DNA of 64,000 nucleotides from Hygrocybe punicea. Lineage: Eukaryota > Basidiomycota > Agaricomycetes > Agaricales > Hygrophoraceae. Under the pieces are notes generated by a model. That model had not been told where the DNA came from, searched no databases, and saw only the letters and a program-made list of their open reading frames with translations. The DNA lies in the NCBI GenBank assembly GCA_963556145.1, contig OY744463.1:5208001-5272000 (forward strand). The letters are read 5' to 3'. Below, in pieces: positions 34,375 to 45,541 of this stretch. The position numbers were made by a program, and so were the translations under genes. Numbering within the stretch: the first letter of the stretch is position 1; each line of letters starts with the position of its first letter.

Positions 34375-35168
34375 TGTAGAGGGTCCTCGACCCTCTGAGG
34401 CCGTAACATCAATATCTAGCGAATCCACTCGAACCCGACATCTCTAGCAATCTACGCTCGAACCCGACGCAACCCGACGCAACCCGATGCATACCGACTA
34501 GCACGGCCGCTCACGTACCTGGTCGGTCTATCTCCTAAACTCACGGAACTTCAAATATCAAAGATAGATCTCATCGGACTGGGATCCCGACATCGGACTT
34601 GCCTTATTCACGCCTAGCGTCTCCCTTATGGGGATATAGTAAAGTATATTGCATCTTTTACGGTTTTTATATCTTCCACCCATTTTCCCTGTCATCGTCA
34701 CCTCGCAACGCTCTTCCTACTTCCCCATTTTTATTCTCCTTTGTTTCCTCTCATCGGCCGAGGACTCTCGTCCGAATCTAGGTACAGAAATTTGTAGTAT
34801 AAAAACGGTGCCCAAGCGCCGTCTCATAATAAGAAACCAGTTCCCCCGTTTCCTCTCTCTGAGAATTAGTCTCTCAGTAAAATCCATCGCACACATTGAT
34901 CGTCGGATTCCTCGACGCTCTCCCCGTCGTTCTACCGCCTTTATCTCTACGTCCCTCATCACCCGACACCCGACCCGCCGTACCCGACATCGTCGGCTTC
35001 GTCGGCTTCGACCGGTCTCGATAGATTTCAGTAGTTTACTTGGCGGCTTCTTATCATTTACATCCTATCATCTTACTGAAGCTTGTTAGACTATTCCTAG
35101 TCACTTTCACGCTGACCCCCACAGGCTTAGGATTATTAATCCGCAGCCACCCCGACCTCGCCTTTACA
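34375..35168 (+). repeat. LTR 4 (3' LTR of E1)
   Basis: 794 bp, TGTAGAG...CTTTACA, preceded by the same AAGGAGA purine tract as LTR 2 and followed by host sequence TCTTGAACT. The four bases after it (TCTT) differ at one position from the four before LTR 1 (TCGT), so these may be an aged target duplication of E1. Confidence 0.9.
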
Positions 35169-35350
35169 TCTTGAACTCGGTAGCCTTGACTGTCCTTGTC
35201 ACATTGCGTGTCTGTCCTTCAGCATGTATCACTGCAATGTTTTGCTGTGTGTCCTTCGATTCTGGGGAGTCTTTTCAGATATCATACCAATTCTGTTTGC
35301 TCATCGCAGTCACCTGATGGCTGTCACCAGAGTAGTCAGAATAGCTGTGA

Positions 35351-35719
35351 CTAGAATGAACTGAACCATAACAAAACCCTATGATGTATACTGTGGAGTA
35401 GGCATATCTGCAACCCACAAAATAAGAAAACGACAAGAGACACGTACGTGCACAATATGGCCTGTCCATGGTCAATGGTCAGACTATGAAGGAACGACAT
35501 GATAGCCCAAGCGCTCTGTGAATCAAGTCCTGAGGTCGGCTCATTGAGGAACAACAGGAGCTTTGGCTGAGAGAGTGTGTCAACATAGGAAGGGTGAGAG
35601 TAGCAGGATAAAGTTGCTCTCATCTTGGCCACTAACTCCATGCCAATGGTTGTCCATTTACGGTACTCGATTCCAAGAGTCCCAACCATTGCATTGGCGT
35701 ATGCCTCCAGTCCACACAT
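35351..35719 (-). pseudogene. Decayed fragment of a PDR-type (ABCG) ABC transporter
   Basis: The minus strand reads TIGMELVAK, then after an unspliced insert [20 protein letters not shown] and GQAILC. This is the segment from just before Walker B through the D-loop of fungal pleiotropic drug-resistance transporters (usual text [14 protein letters not shown]). The Walker B-adjacent Asp is Asn here. The insert looks like an old intron whose donor GT has become AT (AAG then ATGAGAGC...CTCTCAG). Only about 100 residues of a ~1,500-residue protein are present, so it is a relic, directly beside the retroelement block. Confidence 0.75.
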
Positions 35720-36480
35720 CCTGAGACACTTTTCAATGCTGTCACCCCATTTAGCGTGAACTTGGCTGAAAAAGGGCTATTTGTTGTTGCATAGTGGTTT
35801 TCTGAGTATGAATCCTTCCAGTGGATTTGGGGTTGATGGTGGCAGCTTTAGAGTGGAAGTAAAAGTCCCACATATTAATATTAATTCATGAATAAAGAAG
35901 AAAGTGATGCTTCTCCCGGACACTTTTTGCATCCTTTTTATCAGACCTTTCATGTCATTTCATTGTACCTTGGACCATTCCTTTACTCCACACCATTTTC
36001 CCTAACAATTTTCCTTAGCTTTTAGCACCACACTGTTTCTTCTCATGTATTACATACTTATCAAATTCCAGGCCCTGCTGCTGAAATTTCAGGGCAAGGC
36101 CACATTCAGTTATCTCTTTCACCAAAAAACTGAGAGGTGCTTGATTAGACCTCCAATTTCATTAGCTTACATATTACTTCCTAATCTAATGATTTTCATT
36201 CCTATTTGAGCTTAGCTAGCTAGTTTATTGAAACTATTAGTTTCAGCCTGGTTTTCAGTAGCTGAAATTGTTTGAGTCTTATCACTGTTGATGGCAAAAC
36301 CCGACATTTAGAGATCCGTGGCGAATGATAATTGATCAGCACCCGATGATAACGATCGAAATACTCGCGCGACTTGAAATATTAGACTTGAGAATCAAGG
36401 GAGACCCTGTGGTCGTGGCCGACACCAACCCTTTAACTCCCTTCATTTTTGCTGTGAACACCATGTGACAACTCCCGTCA
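35720..36480. other. AT-rich intergenic stretch, no gene seen
   Basis: No convincing ORF, RNA gene or repeat was recognised between the transporter relic and the end of the ClpP gene. A short palindrome-like GGCCCTGCTGCTGAAATTTC element lies near 36070. Confidence 0.5.
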
Positions 36481-37649
36481 TCACCGTGGGGTGTCATCCA
36501 CCGATTTTGGTCGCTTTTCTAGAATGCCGTCTATTATACCAAATTCTAGAGCTTCCGGGGCTGTGTCCGAGTGAGTATTCGAGGTCAAATGGTAAGATGA
36601 CGACCAAACCGGTCATAAAGTAATCCCGTTCGAGCGCCCTCTCTGACAAGGTACGGAACCGCAGATAAGCAATACTGAACGATTATCCGAGCAACAATAT
36701 TCGTACCAAATCTCTCCAATCCGATTGCTTCGCTCTCCCCAATCTTGGCACAATGCCGTTGATAAATAGTCGTCAATAAGAGTCTCACGCGCAGGATCTC
36801 CTTCGCGTGAATAGCAATATCAGTGGCTTGACCTGATGCACCCCCAGAAGGCTCTATAACGGAGGTTAATGTGTTCCGACAAGCATGAAACACTTGGGGT
36901 GGCTTACGGTGAATCATGATACTGGCGTTTGGTAAGCAATGTCTTTTCCCCTTTTCGCCTAGACATGTTTAGGTGAGTTCCGAACCTCGCGGCACTTAAT
37001 CCGTAGCGACGAACCAGCTGCTAGGAGGAGAGAACCCATCGAACATGCCTGGCCGACACAGTACGTATGTATAGGTGATGAGACATACTGACGGAGATGT
37101 TAATCAGGTGTCAATGAGAGTGGTAGCCAACTCCACCTGCATCTACATATTGTGGATTACAAGCATGCGCAAGATTAAGACCAGTCGAGCGATACGCACT
37201 GTATCGTAGATCGCGAGACCGGCGGTCACACTACCTCCGGGAGAGTTGATGTACAAATGAATGGGTTTTGAAGTTTCTTCTGCTTCTAGGAAAAGCAATT
37301 GAGCCACTGTCAGAGCGGCGTCTGTGTCTCGAATCTGATCAAAGACATCAGGCTATCGAGTGAGAATACTCCTCCTGAACTTACTGGACCGTACAGCATG
37401 ATCACGCGCTCGCGGAGGAGACGCGAAAAAATATCATAGGATCTCTCTCCTCTTCCCTATGTGAATGAAACAAACAGACATTGGGCGAGTTACGGATGGA
37501 AAATATTGGCCTTCACATACAGTCTGCTCGATGACTATAGGCACGAGGCTGGCGGAGGGCGGGAATGACCAATTTGTTGCCAAGTGGTGAAAGCAGCGAG
37601 CGGAATATGGTATCCTTCTTCGTACGGATGAGAGTGCAGCGCGGAACAT
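36481..37649 (-). CDS. CLPP: Mitochondrial ATP-dependent Clp protease proteolytic subunit (ClpP)
   Basis: ATG 37647-37649 opens a basic presequence ([20 protein letters not shown]) typical of mitochondrial import. Exons then give [80 protein letters not shown] with the catalytic serine, and [10 protein letters not shown] joined to [20 protein letters not shown] with the catalytic histidine. The last exons give [15 protein letters not shown] and [18 protein letters not shown], ending at TGA 36481-36483. Joining these requires at least six short GT-AG introns. Known ClpP forms a tetradecameric serine peptidase in the matrix, fed by ClpX. Confidence 0.92.
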
Positions 37650-37822
37650 GAGTGAGGAAACACGAACGTCACGGGTCTGGGACCTGGGTGGCACGCGTGA
37701 CCCAAACAAGTTTACACTTTCCCTTTACTACGCGTATCCTACACGATAGTCCTGGATCGAGGAGCCGCTCTCTGCCATCTTAGTGCTGAAGACGAGCCAG
37801 AATTTGCAGAATTGAATCCGCA

Positions 37823-39274
37823 ATGACGACTCGATTACGCTCTACAGAAGCTCCCATGGACTTCGAGTTTACGTCTCGTCCAAGCACAAACATGAAGTCG
37901 GCGTGGGTGGAAGCTCCAAGCACGCCTCGCAAACGTATGTGCGAACTTTCACTCAACGGAATGAATCAGTTTTGTGTCACTCACTTACATGGGCGATTGG
38001 AAGGTCCTCACGATGATCTGAACCCGCCGACGCCAGCGTTTCCGGCGCGCCCGCCCACCGTATTCGGAATGAACCCAAGCAACACCCCGTTTCTGTTTCA
38101 TACACCATCGCTCCGGACGCCGCATGTTCCTGACTGGACTCCACCGCCCAATTTCTCGGCGGCCAAGGCCTTCCCGTCCCAGCAGGAGCCCAACGATGTG
38201 TGCATGGCAGATATCAGCCCACCGAAGCCTGGGAAGACGCCGGCCGAAGTCCCACGGGTGGTGGCACTAGGCGGAATGCGGAGGGTATTCAAGTCTAGGC
38301 TCAAGGCCCGTGGAAGCCCGTTGCCGGTGATACGAAGCCGAGAAGGAAGGGACGAGATTGGCAGCGGGTCGGAAAGCGACGAAGACGACAGCCATCTAAC
38401 GCCATTGACGCAAAATACCTCGAATCACTATACCCTTAATATGCCCACTCCTCCCGCTCCACAATCTGATACACCTTACGTCTTGTTAGGGTGCGTAGCT
38501 TGTCACACTGCAGCATAGCATTTGACATTGCGATCATTAGGTATCTCCAGTTCTTCTTCAATCTGTGCCTGATCTCGTTGTTTCTTTATCTCGTGCTGCA
38601 GTTCATTCTCACCGTGCAACGCGATGTGGAGCAACGCATCTCCGAGTATTCCATGGGTGCGTCACCTCTCCGTACATTTCAGATTTCTTACCTGAAAGTA
38701 TAACCAGATATGGTGCAGGAGATTGCCTTGTGTGCCCTGCAATACAAGAACAACCTTTGTGCGTCTAGTCCGATTCCGGCTATGGCTCAACAATGTGGTA
38801 GCTGGGAAACTTGCATGCAACGTGATCCTACCATAATAGGCCGCGCGAAAGTTGGGGCTGAACTCATCGCGGAAGTAGTGAATAGCTTCGTAGAACCCAT
38901 CAGCTGGAAAACTTTGGTAATGTTCTCAGATTGGAAAAGTGTCCTGCTATTGTTAATTTCTGATCCTTGTGTTTCTATACCCGATACTATCTCAGGCGTT
39001 TACCCTGACATCGCTGTCATTTCTAACCGTTTTCATCAATGCGCTTCTCTCCCTCTATCGATCGAAATATCACGCGCCTGCTTCGACTGCTGTTCCCGTA
39101 CATCCGTCATTCCCCGTAGAGCCCACTACGCCTTACCACGCGCACCACTTTGGAGGATATCTTTCTCCTACTCCCACGCAGACCTGGGGACGTTCCTGGG
39201 ATCCCATCGGCGAGGAACAGACGCCAACCCGAAGGAGACGGCTGGAAGGGGGTGGGGCCGCGAAGATACAGTAG
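37823..39274 (+). CDS. Brl1/Brr6-like nuclear envelope protein (di-sulfide bridge nucleocytoplasmic transport domain)
   Basis: Starts at ATG 37823 with a ~215-residue proline-rich, disordered N-terminus. A membrane segment follows (FFFNLCLISLFLYLVLQFIL, 38545-38610), then a lumenal region with conserved cysteines: EIALCALQYKNNLC and CGSWETCMQRDP. A second membrane segment is at about 39000-39050 (LTSLSFLTVFINALLSLY). Cysteines between two membrane helices, with the CxxWxxCMxRDP box, are the hallmark of the Brr6/Brl1 family. In yeasts this family sits in the nuclear envelope and endoplasmic reticulum and is needed for nuclear pore complex assembly. Ends at TAG 39272-39274. It has four or more exons and is divergent from ClpP with ATGs 173 bp apart. 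Confidence 0.87.
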
Positions 39275-40604
39275 ATGTGGGAGTTTCCGTTTTCCTGATT
39301 CTGTTATACGCTGTTTTCTATTCGGACCTTGATGTCACTCGCAAACGTGGAAACATGTTTACCTGGATCAGGAGCGGGCGTTCCTACCGTAATGGAGGTG
39401 AATAACCTAAATTTTTGAAAGCATTGCCATCTATCTGTTCTTGATCTGTCATTTCTAGAGCATGACATGACGGACAGCCACCCCGTGTTGCACGCAATGT
39501 GTCAAGGGTCCTGCCCATTGGAGTGTTGCAAATCGACTATCATGGTTATAGACAAAGGTCGTAGGGTTGGATTATTATAAGGCACAACAGTTACAACGCA
39601 ATTTCAGCAAGTACTTATCTTGGTCAATGACAAGCACAGAGCTTTGATGCGCGGCGGACAGAGCTGCGGACAGCCGGTATGATTCAATGATGGGCAGACC
39701 ACATAAGTAACGGCTGTGTTGAAATTCGGTTTTGGCCCTTGCTCTTCCTTAAAGTGATGAAGGGCAAGTAAGAAGCCTGACAACGCGAACCCCGAATTGC
39801 AGAGCACATCGCATTGAGCATGGCCCCAAGGCAAAAGCCGTTTTCACGCGGGTTCCTAATATGCTGTGAAAAGGGTCCTTGAAGATGGGGCAACGCTAAG
39901 TTGTCAGCAACAGGAGGAGGTTTTGAGTTCCGCGCATCATTCGAATTAAAAACAGGTGCTGTTCTCAGCATCTGCGGCATTCAATCATTGAATCTGTTTG
40001 AGGGAAAGAGTTAAAACTCGGTATCAAGCTTGTTTCTTTTTGGTAAACGGCATGGCCAAGCTTACCACGCCGTCTTGTCTTGACCAAACCCACGAGATTG
40101 GCCGGAATGTCGCTCAAGACGCCGCTCTTTCTGACGCGTTTTTTCATTCCAGCGTTGGACCCTAGGCAGACAAGGCTTTTGCCTTTTCCCATGTTGACCG
40201 CCCAAAAGCGGAGTAAAAGACCGACACACCGCCAGACAGGCACGACCTTGATGCTCACAGGTATGTATTAGAGGGTACCGCCCGTGATACCGGCACCGGA
40301 AGTGTTGGAAAAACCCTGAAGATATCGACAGCGTTTAATACCGCAAAGTCCGGGAGGTCCAGGAAATCCATGATCAGATTAAAGCTAGTTGTGGAAATGG
40401 GCGTCCGCTTCGGTTGTCAGCTCGTTGTCACGTTGCGCAGTGTTCGGCGATAAGATTGAAAGCCGGGAAGGGGCGAGAGTGATGACCCCTGCAGTGTTGC
40501 AGTGTAAAATTGATGTTGTGAGGCAATAGCCGAAGTAGCGCCGAAGAACGGATTCCGAGGGGGGGTGGTATATAGTCAAGCTAGATTACGTGGTGCTAAT
40601 ATTA
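39275..40604. other. 1.3-kb gap with no recognisable gene
   Basis: Several frames of 60-98 codons exist on minus (39604-40258), one of them cysteine-containing. None matches a family I know, shows a signal peptide with good splice partners, or has a clear start. A fast-evolving small gene or a non-coding RNA cannot be excluded. Confidence 0.4.
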
Positions 40605-40961
40605 TTATTTTCGAGCAGATTTAGAGGCTTCCGCAGCTTGTTCTTCCTCGCGTTTCTGGGTGACTCAGGCTGGTCACCAATCGAGTCGGTTGTATTGCGA
40701 GAGGAGCTGATTACCTTTTGTTTCGCCCTCAAAATCTCAGCGTCTCTAGAGAAGAATATTACCTTGCGTGGGGGGGTGATGTTGAGTGGAAAATGCTTAC
40801 GCCTCCTTGCGTTTAGCGAGTGTCGCTGCGCTCTCTTTTGGCTTTGATTTAGCGGCAGACTTTTTCTGTGCCTTTAAACGGTCGGTTTCACGCTGATTGC
40901 CTCCTGAGAGGGGTGTATGAATGCGTGCAAGTGGGTGTATGCGGGAAGACTCACTGGTCAT
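40605..40961 (-). CDS. Small SERF-like protein (63 residues)
   Basis: ATG 40959-40961. The short first exon joins after a GTGAGT...CTCTCAG intron to GNQRETDRLKAQKKSAA. Exon 2 continues with KSKPKESAATLAKRKEA, exon 3 gives DAEILRAKQK and exon 4 gives KREEEQAAEASKSARK, ending at TAA 40605-40607. All joints use GT-AG introns. Total length is about 63 residues, very rich in Lys, Ala and Glu. The MTRGNQRE start is the hallmark of the SERF/4F5 family, known modifiers of amyloid aggregation and nucleic-acid binders. It is divergent from the SSN6-like gene with 375 bp between starts. Confidence 0.85.
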
Positions 40962-41268
40962 AGTGTGAGGAGATGACGATCTATTTAAGCGGAGCTGAAA
41001 CTGAGTTGCCTCGTGTTAGAGTTAATAACCCCTATATGTACCTGAACGGAGTCTAACGCCCCTGGATACGGAGATCGCCAAGGCGAGACATCCGAGATCT
41101 GGGTTCGGGGAAATGGGACGTGTCATTGCACGGCAATCTGCGCAGTTGCATGCTCAGCTTGACTGCTTCCGATGGGGATCCGTTAAGCGAGCACGTGCCT
41201 GCTACTCGACTTCAGATCCGATCGGGTCTTGATCGCCATGATCGTGTGAGGCCCTGATCCTCTTCCGC

Positions 41269-41280
41269 TATATATATATC
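41269..41280 (+). promoter_or_regulatory. TATA-like element of the SSN6-like gene
   Basis: TATATATATATC 57-68 bases upstream of ATG 41337, followed by a pyrimidine-rich leader (CTTTCATCTTCTCTCCCCCTC). This is typical of a fungal core promoter. Confidence 0.5.
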
Positions 41281-41336
41281 AACCTGTCTTTTCACTTTCA
41301 TCTTCTCTCCCCCTCCCCACCATCATCTCCATCACC

Positions 41337-44300
41337 ATGTCCCTCCGTCACCTCCCCCGCCAACACGACCCGCTCCACCTCATCAACGGCGTACCTTCAA
41401 ACCCAGTCCTGTCCCCTCAACCCCTCCCAACTTCTCCTAATGCACCGGTTATCGCCTCCATTCACAAGCTCGCACTCGCAAACGAACAGACCTGGCTTCT
41501 CATCGGTTCGCTTTCTGTTGCCTTCCCTTGCTCCTCCTCACACCCATTCACCTCCCAGGTCGTGTCGCAGAACAGATGGGAGATCTCGAACACGCTTTGT
41601 CCGCTTATGAAAATGCTCTCCGGCATAATCCGGTGTCCCTGTCTGGTCTTACGCAAGTCGCAGGAATCGCTCGGATCAAAGAGAATTATCCAAAGGTATT
41701 TGAACCTGCCATTTCAAATCTTCTCCACTACTGCCGCCATCCCGCGGGAACACATGCCCTTCCCATCTCAGATCAATTTCAAATCTCAGATCTCATTCAT
41801 GACGTCTAGGCTGTGGATTATTTTCAGCGCGTTCTAAACCTCCAAGAGGATAACGGCGAAGTTTGGAGTGCTCTCGGTCGGTCCCTATATATCTTTTTCT
41901 TTTTCGGCCCTCTCACCGACATTTTGCCAGGTCATTGCTACCTCATGCAGGACGACCTCCAGAAGGCTTATTCCGCTTACCAGCAGGCTCTTTATTTGCT
42001 CCCAAACCCTAAAGTATATATATTATTCAATGCTTCCCCTCTTCCAAAACCTTACCTTCTCTATCCAGGAAGATCCAAAACTTTGGTACGGTATCGGCAT
42101 TCTTTATGACCGCTATGGTTCCCTCGATCACGCCGAGGAGGCTTTCTCGTCCGTTTTGAGGATGGATAAAGGTTGGCTCATTCCCTTGTCTCGTCTTCTC
42201 TCCTTCATTTAGCCTCATTCCCCAAGACCTAGATTTTGACAAGGCAAACGAAATCCTATTTAGACTCGGGATCATTTATAAACAGCAGGGTAAATACGAC
42301 GATTCCCTCCATTGCTTTGATCGTATCCTTCGCAACCCTCCAAGTCCTCTCGCCCATGCCGACATCTGGTTCCAAATCGGTCACGTTTATGAACAGCAAA
42401 AGGACGTAAGTCCCTTGTTTTTATTCCTGATTCGCCCCCCCCCCCTTTTTTTAAAAACCTTCATCTCCTCAGCATGTTCGAGCAAAAGACGCCTACGAAC
42501 GTGTCGTGGTCGACAATCCTGGTCACGCAAAAGTTCTCCAACAACTGGGTTGGCTCTATCATCAGGATGGTTCCTCTTTCCAGAATCAAGACCTCGCAAT
42601 TCAGTACTTGACAAAAAGTTTGGAGGCTGGTGAGTTCTTCTCGTACATTAATTCGATTTACCACTCCTTATTGTTTATGCCCAGATTCTTCCGATGCTCA
42701 AAGCTGGTATCTTCTCGGTCGTGCCTATATGGCCGGCCAAAAGTACAACAAGGCCTATGAGGCTTACCAGCAGGCCGTCTATCGCGACGGTCGCAACCCT
42801 ACCTTTTGGTGCTCCATTGGCGTTTTATATTTTCAGATAAACCAATTTCGCGACGCACTAGATGCGTATTCCCGTGCAATCCGCATCAACCCATACATCT
42901 CGGAAGTCTGGTTCGATCTCGGAAGTCTCTACGAGAGCTGCAATAATCAAATATCTGACGCTATCGACGCCTATGCTAGGGCAAGTGAGCTCGATCCCAG
43001 CAATCCTGTCATATCCCAACGTCTGCAATTGTTAAAGACTGCGCAGGCTACCGGTGGTCAACTCCCAGCTGCCCCCGGTCCTCAGGACGTCCATCCCACA
43101 GCCTACGCCAGTGCCGTCGTGCCCCCCCCAAATCCCCTTTCTCTTTCTGTCGGTCCCTCACTCTTGTTGCAGTCTTCTGGTTCTCGTCCAGTCTTCCGTG
43201 CGGAGTCCAGAGGTCCTTCCGCCGACAGACACATCTCGCTCCCACCGCCCTCCCAAGTTGGCGTCGGTCGGTCCTCCCCAGGTCCGTTTAGGGGAGGCCC
43301 TCCCCCACCTGTTGTCATCGACGAAAGTCGCCACCACCCTTCTCATACCCCATTGGCCCCCATGGATGTGGATCGCCCTCCCATTCATACCCGTGATTAT
43401 CTTGCTCGCGAAGCCCAAACCCGTGGTCCCACAGGTCATCAGAGTCTTCTACTTCATCACCCCGTTCCTCAGCAACAACCCCCAGTCGAGGATATCCGGA
43501 ATGGAACCCATGGACAGGTTCACCACCTCGAGTCCTACTTTGCTCGACCCCTTCGTGCTCCCTCCAGATCGGTCACTCCACCACCAACTCACCAAAACCG
43601 TGCTCGCTCGCCCCCAACATCCTTCCCCAGCTACACGTCCAGCCGACAGGCTGGTCCTGGTCAGCCAACTGCTGTGCCCTCACAGAGATCCCCGAGGTCG
43701 TATGTGCCTGACTTGGTTCGCACAGGCGAGCCTGAGACGGTTTGGGAACGCCGCCCGCCCCCTAGTGCCGGAGACCATCCCCGTGAATGGGATCGCGAGC
43801 GCGAGCGCCGTCCGAGACACAGTGGAGAGTATCCTGGTCATTCATCTCAACCGCCTCCTCCACAGCAGCAAACATTTTACCCACAGTCGCGTTCTCCTGG
43901 CCCTCATCGCCACAGTCCCCCTGAACGCTCTCCTCGGTCGACACATCGTGGGTACTGGGATTCTAACCCTACACGCAACTCGCCTCCTCCGCCCAGCAAC
44001 CAGCATGAACTTCCATCACGTCGGTACGATCCTCGATACGATGCGCGTGACCACCGGGATTCGGGACCGCCTCGTCGGGAGGAGCCGAGTCGCGAGATGG
44101 TTGTCGATCAGAGGAGTGAAGGGCCGCGGTATTCGGGATCGCCAGAAGGCTCAAGAGGCGTGGTGCACCATTTGCCGCCGCCGCATCTCGTTGGAGCCCA
44201 TGTACGGCCATCCGAGAGCCCGCGCCCCACCCCAGCACCAGAGCCAAAGGAACGAAGGAGACGCAACGCGAGGGACAAAGATGTTGATACCCCGCAGTCC

Positions 44301-45320
44301 GTGGTACATAGTCAGGACCCGCCGCCACCCCCGAAGAAGGAGAGGAAGAAGCGAGCAACGGCGACGAACAAACGTGCCAAGGAAGAACAGTTACGGACTG
44401 AGACTCCTAAGCCGTTCGCAGGTGATCGCGGTCCGTTATCTGGGCCTGGAGCGTTCAAGCATTCATATAGCCATGCAAAGGGCTCGCCGGAACCGACGAG
44501 TTCGAATGGCTCAGGCTCGTCGAGGTCGGTTCAACCCTCGCCCACCAGTGTGACGCCTCGTGCGCCTTCGAGAGTTGTCGATGAAGACTATGACGAGGGC
44601 GTTGAAGACGCACTGATGGGTCTGGCTCGGGAGGCTTCATATCGTGCCCCAGAAATGGCGTCATCGAGTGTGGACCCTCCCACCCGCTCTCCTACGGTAT
44701 CCAGTGGGAGTCGACATGCCGATCCCTCTCCACGACCACATGCTTCCCATCGTGAGTCAGTGTCATCGACACGTAGTCATACCTCACCCTCATCCCAAAC
44801 TGCTACACTCAAAAGGCCGCTCAGTCCTGGGCCGGACGAGCTGGACAGCAAGCGGTCGAGGATGGATGGATTGAAGCGCAGGGTGTCTCCATCATCAGGA
44901 AGACGTTCACCTTTACCTTCGACGCGACCTTCACCTATCCCTTTCCGCACTCAGCCGGCATCACTCTCACCCGAGGCCCGCCAAACACTTGATCCGTTTC
45001 CGCCCAACTCACCACTTCCCGCCGTATTACCCCCACATCCCCGACCTATCGGCGCTGGGCTGGCATCGCACGGTAGCGGGAATGGGACGGGAAACTCGGG
45101 GCCGATCGCTCTCCCACCCATCGCAACGTTGTCTCCGACTTCGACGGCGCCGTCTCCTGGGGCTGCCATTGACCGCGATGAAAGGATGCAGACTGTCGGA
45201 AGTCGGTCGTCGTCCCCTCCTTTGCGGACGAAGTTGTCTGAGCTGGTGAGACCTGTTGGGTCACCCCCGGCCGCGAAACACACGCCGTCCCCTCCGTCCA
45301 GCATGCGGGTGGATATGTAG
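41337..45320 (+). CDS. SSN6: Cyc8/Ssn6-type TPR transcriptional corepressor
   Basis: Exons separated by short introns between 41337 and about 42690 encode about ten tetratricopeptide repeats, among them MGDLEHALSAYENALRHNP, HCYLMQDDLQKAYSAYQQAL and QNQDLAIQYLTKSLEA. The last long exon (to 45320) adds AGQKYNKAYEAYQQAVYRDG, FRDALDAYSRAIRINPYISE and SDAIDAYARASELDPSNP. It then has a ~750-residue disordered tail rich in Pro, Ser, Arg and His. TPR number and order match Cyc8/Ssn6, the partner of Tup1 in general gene repression. The tail gives a long alternative frame (43054-44553) that I treat as a shadow. The start ATG 41337 is preceded by a TATA-like box. Confidence 0.92.
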
Positions 45321-45541
45321 TATTTGTTGCGGAGATTATTTTTTTGATATCTTGAATTTGGTGCCCTCACCTCGTACTTAATGTAAAAGTCGCAATTGTA
45401 ATTCAAATATTCAAAAGACAAGTTTGGAAATTGGGACCAATTTGTTTGATTGGGAAATGTTGCGAAATTGCAGGAAAACTATTCGAGGATCCATCAACGA
45501 TTGGGCTAGCGGCACAGTGATCCTGTCTCGATGAGACCGCC

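Noticed and set aside
39604..40258. Cysteine-containing minus-strand ORFs resembling a small secreted protein
   Set aside because: No signal peptide, no hydrophobin cysteine pattern and no consistent splice model.
43054..44553. 499-codon plus-strand ORF overlapping the SSN6-like tail
   Set aside because: It is an alternative frame of the low-complexity Pro/Ser/Arg tail. The SSN6 frame continues the TPR region, and this frame has no domain.
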